The position numbers and the translations under genes are program-made. The notes beneath the pieces are model-generated. The model did no database searches, was not told the DNA's origin, and saw nothing but the letters and a program-made list of their open reading frames with translations. Shown here one piece after another: positions 33,547 to 41,811 of a DNA stretch of 64,000 nt (position 1 is the stretch's first letter; each line of letters opens with the position of its first letter). This stretch comes from Microbacterium barkeri (GTDB taxonomy: Bacteria; Actinomycetota; Actinomycetes; Actinomycetales; Microbacteriaceae), in NCBI RefSeq assembly GCF_027921765.1, contig NZ_BSEJ01000007.1, positions 124,001 to 188,000 on the forward strand. The letters run 5' to 3'.

Positions 33547-36102
33547 TCACGTCGTGATCTCGATCGTAGGCTGAACCTGTTGGTAGACGGGCGTCCACAG
33601 ATCAACTTCTACCTCAGGTGACTCGATACTCACGACAAGCGAATAGTGCACGCCCTGATCACTCTGGTCGTGATCGCGCCGGTTCTTCCACCACCCAGCG
33701 ACTGGGTAGACGGCGATCGCACCTTTGCTCGCGAGATCAGCGGCTGTTCCGGTCCAGATATCGGTGTGGAGTGAGCCGGGGGCTTGCTGTTGGTTGCTAC
33801 CGAAAAGCCAGCCCTTCTCCGTGTCAAGACTCGGCGGACGCTCGCCGTCGACGCGGGCGCGCGTGTTGATCCGCTGACGGAAGGACTCGACGTTCTCCTC
33901 GGGCCGTCGCGTGGCGAACCTGAGCCCGTGCGAGGGATAAAGGTATCGGCCCGTCCATCCTCGACTTGAGGGATTCGGCTCTACGAAGTACGACAACGTG
34001 ACCCGCAGCCTCACGAGGGCTTCGCCCAACGCTTCGAGCTCCTGGATGGGCCACGGAAGCTGGTGGAGGTTCATCTCGCGGACCTTCCCGGTGTTGCTTC
34101 CGCCCTCCCGCTCGTAGGGGTGAATCTCCGCCTCCGCGATGAGCGTAAGGGCGTCTGCTGCGCTGCGAAGTGCGCGCTGAGCATCCGGCACGCCCATGCC
34201 ATAGCGGCGCAGGAGACCGACCAGAGCCGTTTTGTTACTCTCGCGGTCAAAGTGGGCGCGCATGGAATCTGTCCACTGTGCGGAGTGGACGATGAGCGCT
34301 CGCACAGTTTCGGGGCGCAAGGTCGGGTAGGCCGCAGAGATGTCCGCAGCCATCGCAGCGACCTGAGCGGTCGCCGCTGAGGTATCGCGCGTCATAGTAA
34401 AGAACCCCTCGCCGGGGCGTCGAAGTCGCGTGGAGAGTAGGGCGAGGTTTGGAGGCGTGTCGACTTCGGTGCCGTCCGGGGATGCGGCAAGGTTGCCGCC
34501 GTTGGCGACCACATCAGGCTTGAACGGCCACTTCTTGCGATCGAACACGACGGATGTGCGACTCACGGGAGACAACTCGCCGCGCTGCGCAATGGGCACA
34601 TAGCCGGCGAAGTCGGTCAAGGCACCGGACATGTCGTCCTGTTCGGAGTAAGCCCCGACGCTCAGCGCGTTCCACGACTGCGCGGGGTCCTCCACCGGCT
34701 CCAGGTCGCTCCGGGCCAAATGGTGGTCTGTCGCCGTGACGTCCCGGATGTTTCCCGCGGAAACGACAAAGAGGCGAGGGCGACGCGGCTCGTCACGATC
34801 GAGATAGGTGAACTTCGGGTCCGTGTCGTCGATTCCGCGGCCGAAGGTGAGCGCGTCGATCGATGCGGACCAGGAGGTCGGCCGTCCCGCTTCGAGACGC
34901 TCAGCGGGCTCAGAGCCGACATCAGACGAGCCTGGGCGGGGCGCCGTGACTGCGAGCATGAATACGCGGGAGCGTGTCGGAGCTTGGATCTCCGGTCGAT
35001 CGACCGAGCGGGCCGTGATTGCACCGTAAAGGTCACGGTCGTTGTCGCCTCGGTCGGGTAGGAACTTGACCGACTCCAAGCGGTGGCGTAGTTGGATCGT
35101 CTGGGAGTCGAGGACGGCGCCGTGGAGGTCGCCATAGAGCGCAAGCCCCGCCATTTCGGTGCCGTGCGGATGGACCGGCCGGAGCTGCCAGCGCGCGTCG
35201 GCCACGTGCAGATCAGGTTGGTCGATCGAGTCGGTGAGGAGTGGATGCCCGTCCTGGATACCTGTGTCCAGAACGCACACCACGGGAGCACCACTGGGCG
35301 CGACTTGGAGGCGTCTGCGCAGGTCATCGACCCATTCGGCCTGCTCCGTCGCTGGAAGCTCGGTAAGGAAGCTCGCCACATCGTGTGGGCGGCGCAGCTC
35401 GGCGATGTCATCGAGCGACCGGAATGCGTCGGCAAGCTGGTCCGCGGTCGCGTTGAGGAGTACCACTGTGCGGTCGCTAAATCCGAGGTAGTGATCACTG
35501 GTACGAAGCCCATGCTCAGCGGCGAACGTCGTAAACCGCTGCCGTTCGCCGCCGTCTCGTTTGCGCAACCAGACTTCCCACCAGCAGTTCTCGGAAGGGT
35601 CGCTGGGAAACAGGTCGTCAGGGTCTGTCCACAATTCGCGGATAGTTGCTCGACGGATTGACCGGATGCCTTCTACGAGCGCGGCGTTGCGTGCTCTGTC
35701 GTTTCCGGCGGTCTCGACGTAGGCGCTCAGACGGCGCAGGAAATACTCCTTCTTACCGTCCGGAATGTAGACCGTTGCGATCTGGATGGTGCCGTCCGCA
35801 GTCGCGGTCTCTCGCACGGCGACCAACTCGGGTTGCTCCCCCGAGCGCTGGACGTCGAGGCTCTCCAACGCGAGCTCGAGGTCCGGGAAGGACACGAACG
35901 AGATATATGTCCCTTCCGTGTCGGGTTCTTCGGGCTCCGCGGTCAGCGCCGTCTGGTACTCATCGGTGAGCCTGCGTCCGTGGCTCCTCCGATCACCTGA
36001 GAAGCCCTGACCGTCGCCACCACCGCCAGAAGACGCAAGTGTGAATGGTTCGGGGCGCGGCGGGGCCGGCACGACGACGTGCGGGCGGTCGCGTTCAGCC
36101 AT
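33547..36102 (-). CDS. ietS: Subtilisin-like S8 family serine protease, IetS-like
   Basis: An 851-aa cytosolic subtilase without a signal peptide. The catalytic Asp279 is in VVCVLDTGIQDGHPLL, His313 in HPHGTEMAGLAL, the oxyanion Asn451 in FVVSAGN, and Ser575 in TRDTSAATAQVAAMAA. A 260-residue N-terminal extension and a 250-residue C-terminal region flank the protease. It starts 5 bp after the AAA ATPase stop. A subtilase encoded with a small AAA+ ATPase is the composition of the IetAS anti-phage system, so assignment rests on that pairing and the triad. The mechanism of IetAS is not established; target cleavage on infection is inference. An RBS-like AGGCGG precedes the ATG. Confidence 0.82.
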   Translation of the reverse strand: MAERDRPHVVVPAPPRPEPFTLASSGGGGDGQGFSGDRRSHGRRLTDEYQTALTAEPEEPDTEGTYISFVSFPDLELALESLDVQRSGEQPELVAVRETATADGTIQIATVYIPDGKKEYFLRRLSAYVETAGNDRARNAALVEGIRSIRRATIRELWTDPDDLFPSDPSENCWWEVWLRKRDGGERQRFTTFAAEHGLRTSDHYLGFSDRTVVLLNATADQLADAFRSLDDIAELRRPHDVASFLTELPATEQAEWVDDLRRRLQVAPSGAPVVCVLDTGIQDGHPLLTDSIDQPDLHVADARWQLRPVHPHGTEMAGLALYGDLHGAVLDSQTIQLRHRLESVKFLPDRGDNDRDLYGAITARSVDRPEIQAPTRSRVFMLAVTAPRPGSSDVGSEPAERLEAGRPTSWSASIDALTFGRGIDDTDPKFTYLDRDEPRRPRLFVVSAGNIRDVTATDHHLARSDLEPVEDPAQSWNALSVGAYSEQDDMSGALTDFAGYVPIAQRGELSPVSRTSVVFDRKKWPFKPDVVANGGNLAASPDGTEVDTPPNLALLSTRLRRPGEGFFTMTRDTSAATAQVAAMAADISAAYPTLRPETVRALIVHSAQWTDSMRAHFDRESNKTALVGLLRRYGMGVPDAQRALRSAADALTLIAEAEIHPYEREGGSNTGKVREMNLHQLPWPIQELEALGEALVRLRVTLSYFVEPNPSSRGWTGRYLYPSHGLRFATRRPEENVESFRQRINTRARVDGERPPSLDTEKGWLFGSNQQQAPGSLHTDIWTGTAADLASKGAIAVYPVAGWWKNRRDHDQSDQGVHYSLVVSIESPEVEVDLWTPVYQQVQPTIEITT

Positions 36103-36107
36103 GCCGC

Positions 36108-37106
36108 CTACGCGTTCTGCTCACGATGCGCATTCGAGCGCGGGCGCTCGTTGAGGGCTGTTATGACGTCGTCGGTGAGTATCCGCGTCCGCCCGGTGAG
36201 CACGGCACGCTTCGCGGCGTTCTCGGCAGCCGTTGCGACTTCGGCATGGCTAAGCCCACGGGCCGCCGCAACCACGCGCGGCCAGCTCAGGTTTCCGATC
36301 TGAAACGACGCCAGCCGATTCTTGATGACCAAACGGAGACCCTCGTCGTCAGGGAGCTCGAAGTCCATCACCGTATCGAATCGGCGGAACAGCGCATTGT
36401 CCAGCAGTTGCGGATGGTTCGTAGCCGCGATGATGACGCTCTCGGAGGCGTCCTCTTCGAGGAACTGGAGGAAGGAGTTCAGCACCCGACGAATTTCCCC
36501 CACGTCGTTCGCTGCGGCGCGGTCACCGGCGAGCGCATCGACTTCATCAAAGAGATAGACACCACGGGTCTCTACGAGCGCATCGAAGATCAGCCGTAGC
36601 TTGGCTGCCGTTTCGCCCATGAACTTCGTGATGATCGTGTCGAGCCGGATCGCAAATAGTGGCAGCCCAAGTTCACCAGCGATCACCCGCGCGGTTGATG
36701 TCTTCCCCGTGCCCGGAGGGCCGATCAGGAGCAGTCGCCGGGCCGGACGCAATCCGTACCGGGCGAGTGTGTCTCGTTGCCGCTGTTCGAGCAGAACATG
36801 TTGAAGTCGCGCTGTGAGCTCGTCAGACAGAACGAGGTCACCCACACGAGCACTCGGGTAGGTGACACTCAGCAGAGAACCGAGCTCGCCCCTCGGCTGA
36901 GTGACCGGGACGATGGACGCGACACGGGAGGGTGCGGTGTCTCGCTTGCGCAACTCGTCCACGAGGTCGCGCAGATCCTGAGCGAACTTGGACTGCCCCG
37001 TCCGGGCAGCCTTGGCGGCAACCTGCATCGCGACCGCGTAGAACTGAGGGTCATCGCCGTTCGCGTGGCTCTTCACCAACGCTTTGAGTTGGTCGTTCGT
37101 CGCCAT
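36108..37106 (-). CDS. ietA: AAA+ ATPase, IetA-like
   Basis: A 332-aa AAA+ ATPase of the FtsH/SpoVK-type clade. A helical N-terminal region (1-80, possibly the partner-binding part) precedes Walker A GPPGTGKT (129-136), Walker B YLFDEVD (184-190), sensor 1 IIAATN (225-230), the arginine pair FRRFD (240-244) and a C-terminal lid helix. ATG 37106 has GGGAGG about 9 bp upstream; longer frames lack an RBS. It is the first gene of the two-gene operon with the S8 protease. IetA is thought to control the protease partner, but the direction of control is not known to me. The operon runs opposite to the nuclease-NTPase operon and converges on it at 33405-33546. Confidence 0.85.
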   Translation of the reverse strand: MATNDQLKALVKSHANGDDPQFYAVAMQVAAKAARTGQSKFAQDLRDLVDELRKRDTAPSRVASIVPVTQPRGELGSLLSVTYPSARVGDLVLSDELTARLQHVLLEQRQRDTLARYGLRPARRLLLIGPPGTGKTSTARVIAGELGLPLFAIRLDTIITKFMGETAAKLRLIFDALVETRGVYLFDEVDALAGDRAAANDVGEIRRVLNSFLQFLEEDASESVIIAATNHPQLLDNALFRRFDTVMDFELPDDEGLRLVIKNRLASFQIGNLSWPRVVAAARGLSHAEVATAAENAAKRAVLTGRTRILTDDVITALNERPRSNAHREQNA

Positions 37107-37400
37107 GGCCTGACCTCCCTTCAAGTACGCGAGCGTCCTCCTGACCGGTACGGCAGGCTGTTTGTCGAGTCTATCTGCCCCGCATCGGGCGACTCGGGTG
37201 CCACGCCCGCTCCGATCGCCCCAACCTCGTCGGTCTGCGACGGCGTCATTAGAACATGAACATCCGACAGTCGCCCGGTCGATCTTGCACATGCTGGACG
37301 CTCAGGGGTCGCGGGCAGGAGCCGCTTCGCATGCAACGTAGTCCACAACGAGAGCCGGCCCGCCGCGCGCTGTGAGCCCGGTGCCCTTCCCGATGTCAGG
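37107..37400. other. Gap between IetA start and integrase copy 2
   Basis: About 290 bp contain the ietA promoter region and the lost N-terminal end of the second integrase. A possible GTG frame at 37372 joins the integrase core, but its first dozen residues resemble no arm-binding domain. I see no other gene. No convincing -35/-10 pair could be fixed for ietA. Confidence 0.4.
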
Positions 37401-38260
37401 CCACCGTCCTACAGTGGAGGACGAGGCGGCCTCAGCTCTACGACTCCGTGTTCTGCCCGCGCTCGGGCACATCCGGGTCGCGAAGATCACCGCAGGGATG
37501 ATCGACCGCACCATCGACGCCTGGGAAGCCGAGCACTCCGCCTCCACGATCAAGAACTACATCGCACCCCTCGTTCGGGTGCTCGACGAAGCCGTCCGCG
37601 ACGACAAAATCTCCGTCAACCCCGCCAAGCACCGCGCCCGACCTTCGGACGTTGCAGAAGCTCGCGAGCGCGTGTGGGACGGTTCACCAGTCGTACTCCG
37701 ATCACGTCATGCTCGCCGCCCTCCTCGCGGCCCGCGGCTCCGAAGTAGCCGGGCTCCGCGCGGGAGACGTGGAATGGGACAACCGCATCGTGTGGATCAG
37801 ACGGCAGCACTACCCCGGCAGAGGCGGCCTCGTCGTCAAGCTGACCAAGGGCCGCAGAGGCCGCCCCGTCCCGATGCTCGACGCGCTCGAACCCGTCCTC
37901 GAACGCTCACCGACAGCAAGGAACCCGACGAGCCGCTCCTACGCGGGCCCCGCGGCGGCGTCCTCACCACCGCCACCGTCCGCGACGCGACCCACTGGGA
38001 CGACATCGTGGCAAAGCTCGGCTTCGGCAATCTCACCCGGCACGAGCTGAGGCACACCGGAGCGACCTGGATGGCCGACGCCGGCATCGCCCTGCACGTC
38101 CTCCAAAAGACCCTCGGACACCAGTCGATCGAGACCACCAAGGGCTACCTGCACCTCGACCACCGACACCTCGCCGAAGCCGCCCGACAGGCGACCCAGT
38201 TCCTCTCCGCAGCCCCACCAGAATGGACACCACCCGCCGCGACGGACCCCGCCTGTGATC
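37400..38260 (+). pseudogene. Decayed tyrosine recombinase (phage-type integrase), copy 2
   Basis: Core-binding sequence (LRLRVLPALGHIRVAKITAG, STIKNYIAPLVRVLDEAVRD) runs to about 37640. A deletion of about 20 codons plus a frameshift follows. The next frame gives LQKLASACGTVHQSYSDHVM and LAARGSEVAGLRAGDVEWDN until about 37905, where a second shift returns to the first frame with LTDSKEPDEPLLRGPRGGVL. Unlike copy 1 the catalytic set is still readable: Arg in AARGSE, HELRH, LGHQS and GYLHLD Tyr. The N-terminus is truncated. It belongs to the same family as copy 1. After removing the IS, it ends about 215 bp from the right att repeat. Confidence 0.78.
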
Positions 38261-38320
38261 GCCTACAGACCCACGCTCCGACCTTCCCAGAGGAGGCTGG
38301 AGCACGGTCCTGCCCGGAAT

Positions 38321-38429
38321 CTGGTCCACTCGACGGGCACCTTCTGGTGCACTTCACGGGCGTCGAGGGCGAACGGGCTTGGTCCACTTCGGCGGCGGCC
38401 GGCTCGAGCGGATCGGGCGAGTGGACCAG
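38321..38429. repeat. Cluster of TGGTCCACT repeats near right island end
   Basis: CTGGTCCACTCG (38321-38332), CTGGTGCACTTC (38344-38355), TTGGTCCACTTC (38379-38390) and inverted AGTGGACCAG (38420-38429) lie within 109 bp. Related motifs are at 29733 and, as TGGTCCCC, next to integrase copy 1. They are candidate arm-type sites for the integrase family. The spacing is irregular, so they are not a simple tandem repeat. Confidence 0.5.
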
Positions 38430-38433
38430 CCAG
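38426..38433. repeat. Target site duplication, left copy (CCAGCCAG)
   Basis: CCAGCCAG is present directly left of the IS and again at 39667-39674. An 8-bp duplication fits IS256-group transposition and defines the IS borders at 38434 and 39666. Confidence 0.75.
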
Positions 38434-38462
38434 GGGTTATAGGCCAAAAGGAGTGGATGGGT
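38434..38462 (+). repeat. Left terminal inverted repeat of the IS
   Basis: Starts GGGTTATAGGCCAAAAGG and ends GTGGATGGGT. It pairs with the right repeat with three mismatches in 29 bp. Confidence 0.8.
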
Positions 38463-38525
38463 TCTCGATCTAGCCGCGGAATCTCGCGGTAGAACGGGGA
38501 TCGCTATGGTCCGCGACCCTTAGTC

Positions 38526-39629
38526 GTGGGCCTTGCGACGAACTCGACCACCTGTCTGGTATGCGGCATCAAGCTCGTCAAGAACGGCCGTCACCGCTCG
38601 GGCACCCAACGCTGGCGGTGTCCGTCTTGCGGGGCGTCCAGCACCCGTCGGCGTCCCGACGTGACCCGGCGGGAGCAGCTGCGCGAGTTCGTGTCGTGGC
38701 TGATCGGCAAGGCCACCCAAGCCGAGGCCGACGGCACCGCCTCCGGTCGATCGTTCCGGCGCCGCACCGCCTGGTGCTGGGATCTGTCTCCCCGACTGGG
38801 CCCGGCCGAGACGATCTACCACGCCGTCCTCGTCGACGGCATCTGGATCGGCACCTGGTGTCTGCTCATCGCGCTCTCCGACACCGGACGCGTCCTGGCC
38901 TGGCAGTGGTGCGCCCGCGAGACCACCGCCGCATGGACCGCTCTGCTCGATCAGGTCCCCGCCCCGGGGATCCTCGTCTCCGACGGCGGCTCCGGACTCC
39001 CCTCGGCACTGCGACAGGCCTGGCCCGAGACCAAGCACCAGCGGTGCCTGTTCCACCTCCAGATGAACATCACCCGTCATCTCACCCGCAACCCGCGCAC
39101 GAACGCCGGCCGAGCGCTACGACGCCTGGTCATGGACCTCAGCGACATCCTCGACGAACAGGCCGCGATCAACTGGCAGCTGCGGCTCGAGCAGTGGTGG
39201 CAGACCTTCGGGCACCTCACCCGGGAACGCACCCTGCTCAAGAACGGCCGATTCGGATTCACCCACGACCGGCTCCGCAAAGCCTGGCTGCTGGTGCGCC
39301 TCGTCGTCCGCAACGACGTGCTGTTCACCCACATCACCTACGGCAACCCGCGCACGACCTCCGCGCTGGAAAGCCTCAACGCCCGCATCCGCGATCTCCT
39401 GCGCCGCCACCGCGGCATGACCGAGGAACACCGCCGCCGCGCGGTCGAGTGGTTCCTCGCGACCCGAGAGCTCCCGCTCGAACAAGCCCTCGACCTCGCC
39501 CAGCCGATCACTCCCGAAACCCGACCCGAACCCCGCCACGACGACCAGATCACCCCCACCCTCTACGGGCAAGGCCTCGACGCCACCGAAGGCCTCTGGG
39601 CCCGATCCGGCTGGGCAGGACGAGGATGA
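38526..39629 (+). CDS. IS256 group / IS1249 family transposase
   Basis: A 367-aa transposase. The N-terminal zinc ribbon shows CLVCG and a second pair in RCPSCG, as in IS1249 proteins. The catalytic DDE triad is likely Asp in VLVDGIWIG, Asp in LVSDGGSGLPSAL, and Glu in TSALESLNARIRDLLRRHRG; the CLFHLQMNI segment between D2 and E is characteristic of the mutator-like (MULE/IS256) fold. GTG 38526 is used. The gene fills most of the IS and is intact, with no frameshift. Confidence 0.88.
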   Translation: MGLATNSTTCLVCGIKLVKNGRHRSGTQRWRCPSCGASSTRRRPDVTRREQLREFVSWLIGKATQAEADGTASGRSFRRRTAWCWDLSPRLGPAETIYHAVLVDGIWIGTWCLLIALSDTGRVLAWQWCARETTAAWTALLDQVPAPGILVSDGGSGLPSALRQAWPETKHQRCLFHLQMNITRHLTRNPRTNAGRALRRLVMDLSDILDEQAAINWQLRLEQWWQTFGHLTRERTLLKNGRFGFTHDRLRKAWLLVRLVVRNDVLFTHITYGNPRTTSALESLNARIRDLLRRHRGMTEEHRRRAVEWFLATRELPLEQALDLAQPITPETRPEPRHDDQITPTLYGQGLDATEGLWARSGWAGRG

Positions 39630-39637
39630 CACACCCG

Positions 39638-39666
39638 ACCCATCCACTCTTTCTGGCCGATAACCC
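39638..39666 (-). repeat. Right terminal inverted repeat of the IS
   Basis: Read on the minus strand it starts GGGTTATCGGCCAGAAAG and ends GTGGATGGGT. The 8-bp duplication follows at 39667-39674. Confidence 0.8.
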
Positions 39667-39696
39667 CCAGCCAGTGACCACGTTCAGAAACGACAA

Positions 39697-39715
39697 AGCC
39701 CTGGTGAAAGTTGCC

Positions 39716-39730
<15 letters not shown>
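39697..39730 (-). terminator. Terminator downstream of tRNA-Pro, formed partly by island sequence
   Basis: AGCCCTGGTGA (39697-39707) pairs with TCATCAGGGCT (39718-39728) with one G-U pair. On the minus strand it follows the tRNA 3' end at a few bases and is followed by TTTGT. The arm nearest the tRNA lies within the att repeat; the distal arm is supplied by the island. Confidence 0.7.
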
Positions 39731-39808
<78 letters not shown>

Positions 39809-39914
39809 TAGCCCGCGTGAACGCGGACAACTCGAACAGTCTACCGGGTCGAACGAGGTGCCGCGAACCCACACGACCGCCGCGTGTGTCGGCCGTCGGG
39901 GGTAGCGTCGGAGC

Positions 39915-40496
39915 ATGGCTGAGATCACGACGGCGCCGGCCACCACAGCGCAGTGGCACGACGTGCAGAGCGCCCTCACGGGGGGCGGCGACGGCCGCAG
40001 CTGCCAGTGCATGTGGCCCGTGCTTCCGAACAAGGAGTGGCAGACCACGTCCGTTGACGAGCGCGAGCGCATGCTGCGCGACGAGATCGACGCCGGTCCA
40101 CCCCCGGGCCTCGTCGCCTACGCGGATGGCCGGGCCGCCGGCTGGGTGCGCGTGGGCCCGCGACCGGCGCAGCGGCGCGTTCTGCGGTCGCGCATCGTGA
40201 AGTCGGGAACACAGGAATCTCTGGAAGACGACGGCGTCTGGGCCATCACGTGCTTCTCCATCCGCCGCGAGCACCGCGGCCTGGGCATCACGCGCGCGCT
40301 GCTCGACGCGGCCGTCGACTATGCACGAAGCAACGGGGCGCGCGTGCTCGAGGCGTACCCCATCGACACGGACTCCCGTCGCGAGACGCGGTCCAACGAC
40401 CTCTACGTCGGGACCCTCTCGACGTTCGCGAATGCGGGGTTCGAGGTCATCGCGCACCCGACCCCATCGCGAGCCGTGGTCGCTCTGCGCCTCTGA
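39915..40496 (+). CDS. GNAT family N-acetyltransferase
   Basis: A 193-aa GNAT protein. The acetyl-CoA pyrophosphate loop is RREHRGLGITRALLDAAVDY (RxxGxG/A), preceded by the strand VWAITCFSI. The C-terminal part DLYVGTLSTFANAGFEVIAH is the fourth core strand/helix. A Cys-rich stretch SCQCMWPVLPNKEW near residue 30 is typical of the YtrA-like or Rv-type acetyltransferases. The substrate is unknown. ATG 39915 is preceded by a GGGGGTAGCGTCGG region with a weak RBS. It stands alone between tRNA-Pro and the S4-domain gene. Confidence 0.85.
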   Translation: MAEITTAPATTAQWHDVQSALTGGGDGRSCQCMWPVLPNKEWQTTSVDERERMLRDEIDAGPPPGLVAYADGRAAGWVRVGPRPAQRRVLRSRIVKSGTQESLEDDGVWAITCFSIRREHRGLGITRALLDAAVDYARSNGARVLEAYPIDTDSRRETRSNDLYVGTLSTFANAGFEVIAHPTPSRAVVALRL

Positions 40497-40533
40497 CCGC
40501 CCTGCGGCGAGCGCGCCGTACGATGGACGGATC

Positions 40534-40902
40534 ATGAGCGAGTCCGTTCGAATCGACGTCTGGCTGTGGGCGGTGCGCGTCTACAAGACCCGGTCCGCGG
40601 CGACCACGGCGATCCGCGGCGGACACGTGCGGGTCAACGGCGACCACGTGAAAGCGGCCTACGCCGTGAAGGTCGGCGACGAGGTGCGCGTGCGCATCAA
40701 CGGCTTCGATCGGATCCTCGGCGTCCGCGGGATGCTCCAGAAGCGCGTGTCGGCGCCACTCGCAGCAGAGGCGTATGAGGACCGCACTCCCCCGCCACCG
40801 CCTCGTGAGTTCGTCGCGCCGATCGTCACACGTGACCGTGGCGCAGGCCGACCGACGAAGCGCGAGCGACGAGAGATCGACAAGCTGCTCGGACGCGGCT
40901 GA
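40534..40902 (+). CDS. S4-domain RNA-binding protein, Hsp15-like
   Basis: A 122-aa protein with an N-terminal S4 domain (RIDVWLWAVRVYKTRSAATT, then GHVRVNGDHVKAAYAVKVGD) and a basic C-terminal tail (RPTKRERREIDKLLGRG). Hsp15 (HslR) binds 50S subunits carrying stalled nascent chains and helps recycle them; actinobacterial homologues are usually annotated by similarity. ATG 40534 lies 37 bp after the acetyltransferase stop. It is convergent with the NUDIX-NYN gene. Confidence 0.83.
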   Translation: MSESVRIDVWLWAVRVYKTRSAATTAIRGGHVRVNGDHVKAAYAVKVGDEVRVRINGFDRILGVRGMLQKRVSAPLAAEAYEDRTPPPPPREFVAPIVTRDRGAGRPTKRERREIDKLLGRG

Positions 40903-40911
40903 GCACCGAGA

Positions 40912-41811
40912 TCAGTCCAGCTGCTCGAGGAGCCAGCGCGTCCCCTCGACCGCCGCGCCGACCTCGTCCAGCCGCCGACGCAGCTCTCGATCGCTCGTGA
41001 CGACAGTGAGCCGCAGCCCCGACGCGACCATCGCCTGGGCACGACGGACGATCTCGTCATCGCCCGAGCCATCCGCGGAGAACACGCGCACGCCATCCGC
41101 GTCCTCGACGCCGCGCGCAGCGCCTTCGACCACCATCGCGAACAGCGGAAACCACCGCATGCCCTCGAGCCCCAGCGTCGGTGCCTCGATACCGCGCTCG
41201 GCCAGGCGGGCGATGCGGTCGCGCAGCCGTGTGGCGGCGCCCTGGCGGTCGCGCCACCATCCGTCGGGCACCGCGCCGACGACGTTCGCCGCGTCGACGA
41301 GCACCGCCGGGCGGATGTCCAGACGAGCACGCAGATCGGGCCACGCGGCAGCGAACCCCGGATGAAGCGGCAGCGCATCGACGATCGCGGGCGGCACCCA
41401 CGCGAGCTCGAGGCTCTCAGGGTCGCTGATCACGGGCTCGAACGGATCGGCGACATCGGCGACGACGGTCGTGTACCGCCAGATGCGGGCATCGAACACA
41501 TGCGTGAAGCGCGGGACGATCGCACCATCCGGCACGCCCGCCTCCTCCTGAGCCTCCCGGACCGCGCCTCGCAGCGGGCTCTCGCCCTGGTGCAGCGCGC
41601 CGCCCGGGAGCGCCCAGGTTCCGCCGAAGTGGCTCCACCCGACGCGGTGCTGCAAGAGCACGCCGCGCGCGGGATCGACGGCGAGGAGCCCGGCAGCGCC
41701 GAAGCGGCCCCAGTAGCGCGTGCCGTCCTCCGCGACCACCCACGCGTCACCCGGGTCGCGCGGGCCGTCAGGCCGTCGCGGCTCACCGGGCGCGGGAGGT
41801 TCGATCGTCAC
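40912..41811 (-). CDS. NUDIX hydrolase fused to a NYN (PIN-like) RNase domain
   Basis: A 299-aa fusion. The NUDIX box in the N-terminal half is GGALHQGESPLRGAVREAQE plus EAGV, matching GX5EX7REUXEEXGU. From about residue 165 a NYN/YacP-like nuclease domain follows: RPAVLVDAANVVG with the first Asp, VRVFSADGSGDDEIVRRAQA, and VVTSDRELRRRL. Such pairing of nucleotide hydrolysis with a PIN-like RNase suggests RNA end processing or repair, though that is inference. GTG 41811 is chosen; the ATG at 41865 is possible but its extra residues look unlike protein. It converges with the S4-domain gene. Confidence 0.8.
   Translation of the reverse strand: MTIEPPAPGEPRRPDGPRDPGDAWVVAEDGTRYWGRFGAAGLLAVDPARGVLLQHRVGWSHFGGTWALPGGALHQGESPLRGAVREAQEEAGVPDGAIVPRFTHVFDARIWRYTTVVADVADPFEPVISDPESLELAWVPPAIVDALPLHPGFAAAWPDLRARLDIRPAVLVDAANVVGAVPDGWWRDRQGAATRLRDRIARLAERGIEAPTLGLEGMRWFPLFAMVVEGAARGVEDADGVRVFSADGSGDDEIVRRAQAMVASGLRLTVVTSDRELRRRLDEVGAAVEGTRWLLEQLD

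Larger units (their letters stand above)
38434..39666 (+). mobile_element. IS1249-like insertion sequence (IS256 group), 1233 bp
   Basis: The element carries one transposase gene and imperfect terminal inverted repeats: 38434-38462 and 39638-39666 match at 26 of 29 positions, starting GGGTTAT. It is flanked by an 8-bp duplication CCAGCCAG. Length, repeats and gene are all intact, which indicates a recent or still active insertion. It separates the decayed integrase from its attachment site. Confidence 0.85.

Noticed and set aside
38427-38432. 6-bp target duplication CAGCCA with IS ends at 38433/39667
   Set aside because: Shifting both ends by one base gives an 8-bp duplication, which is the expected length for IS256-group elements.
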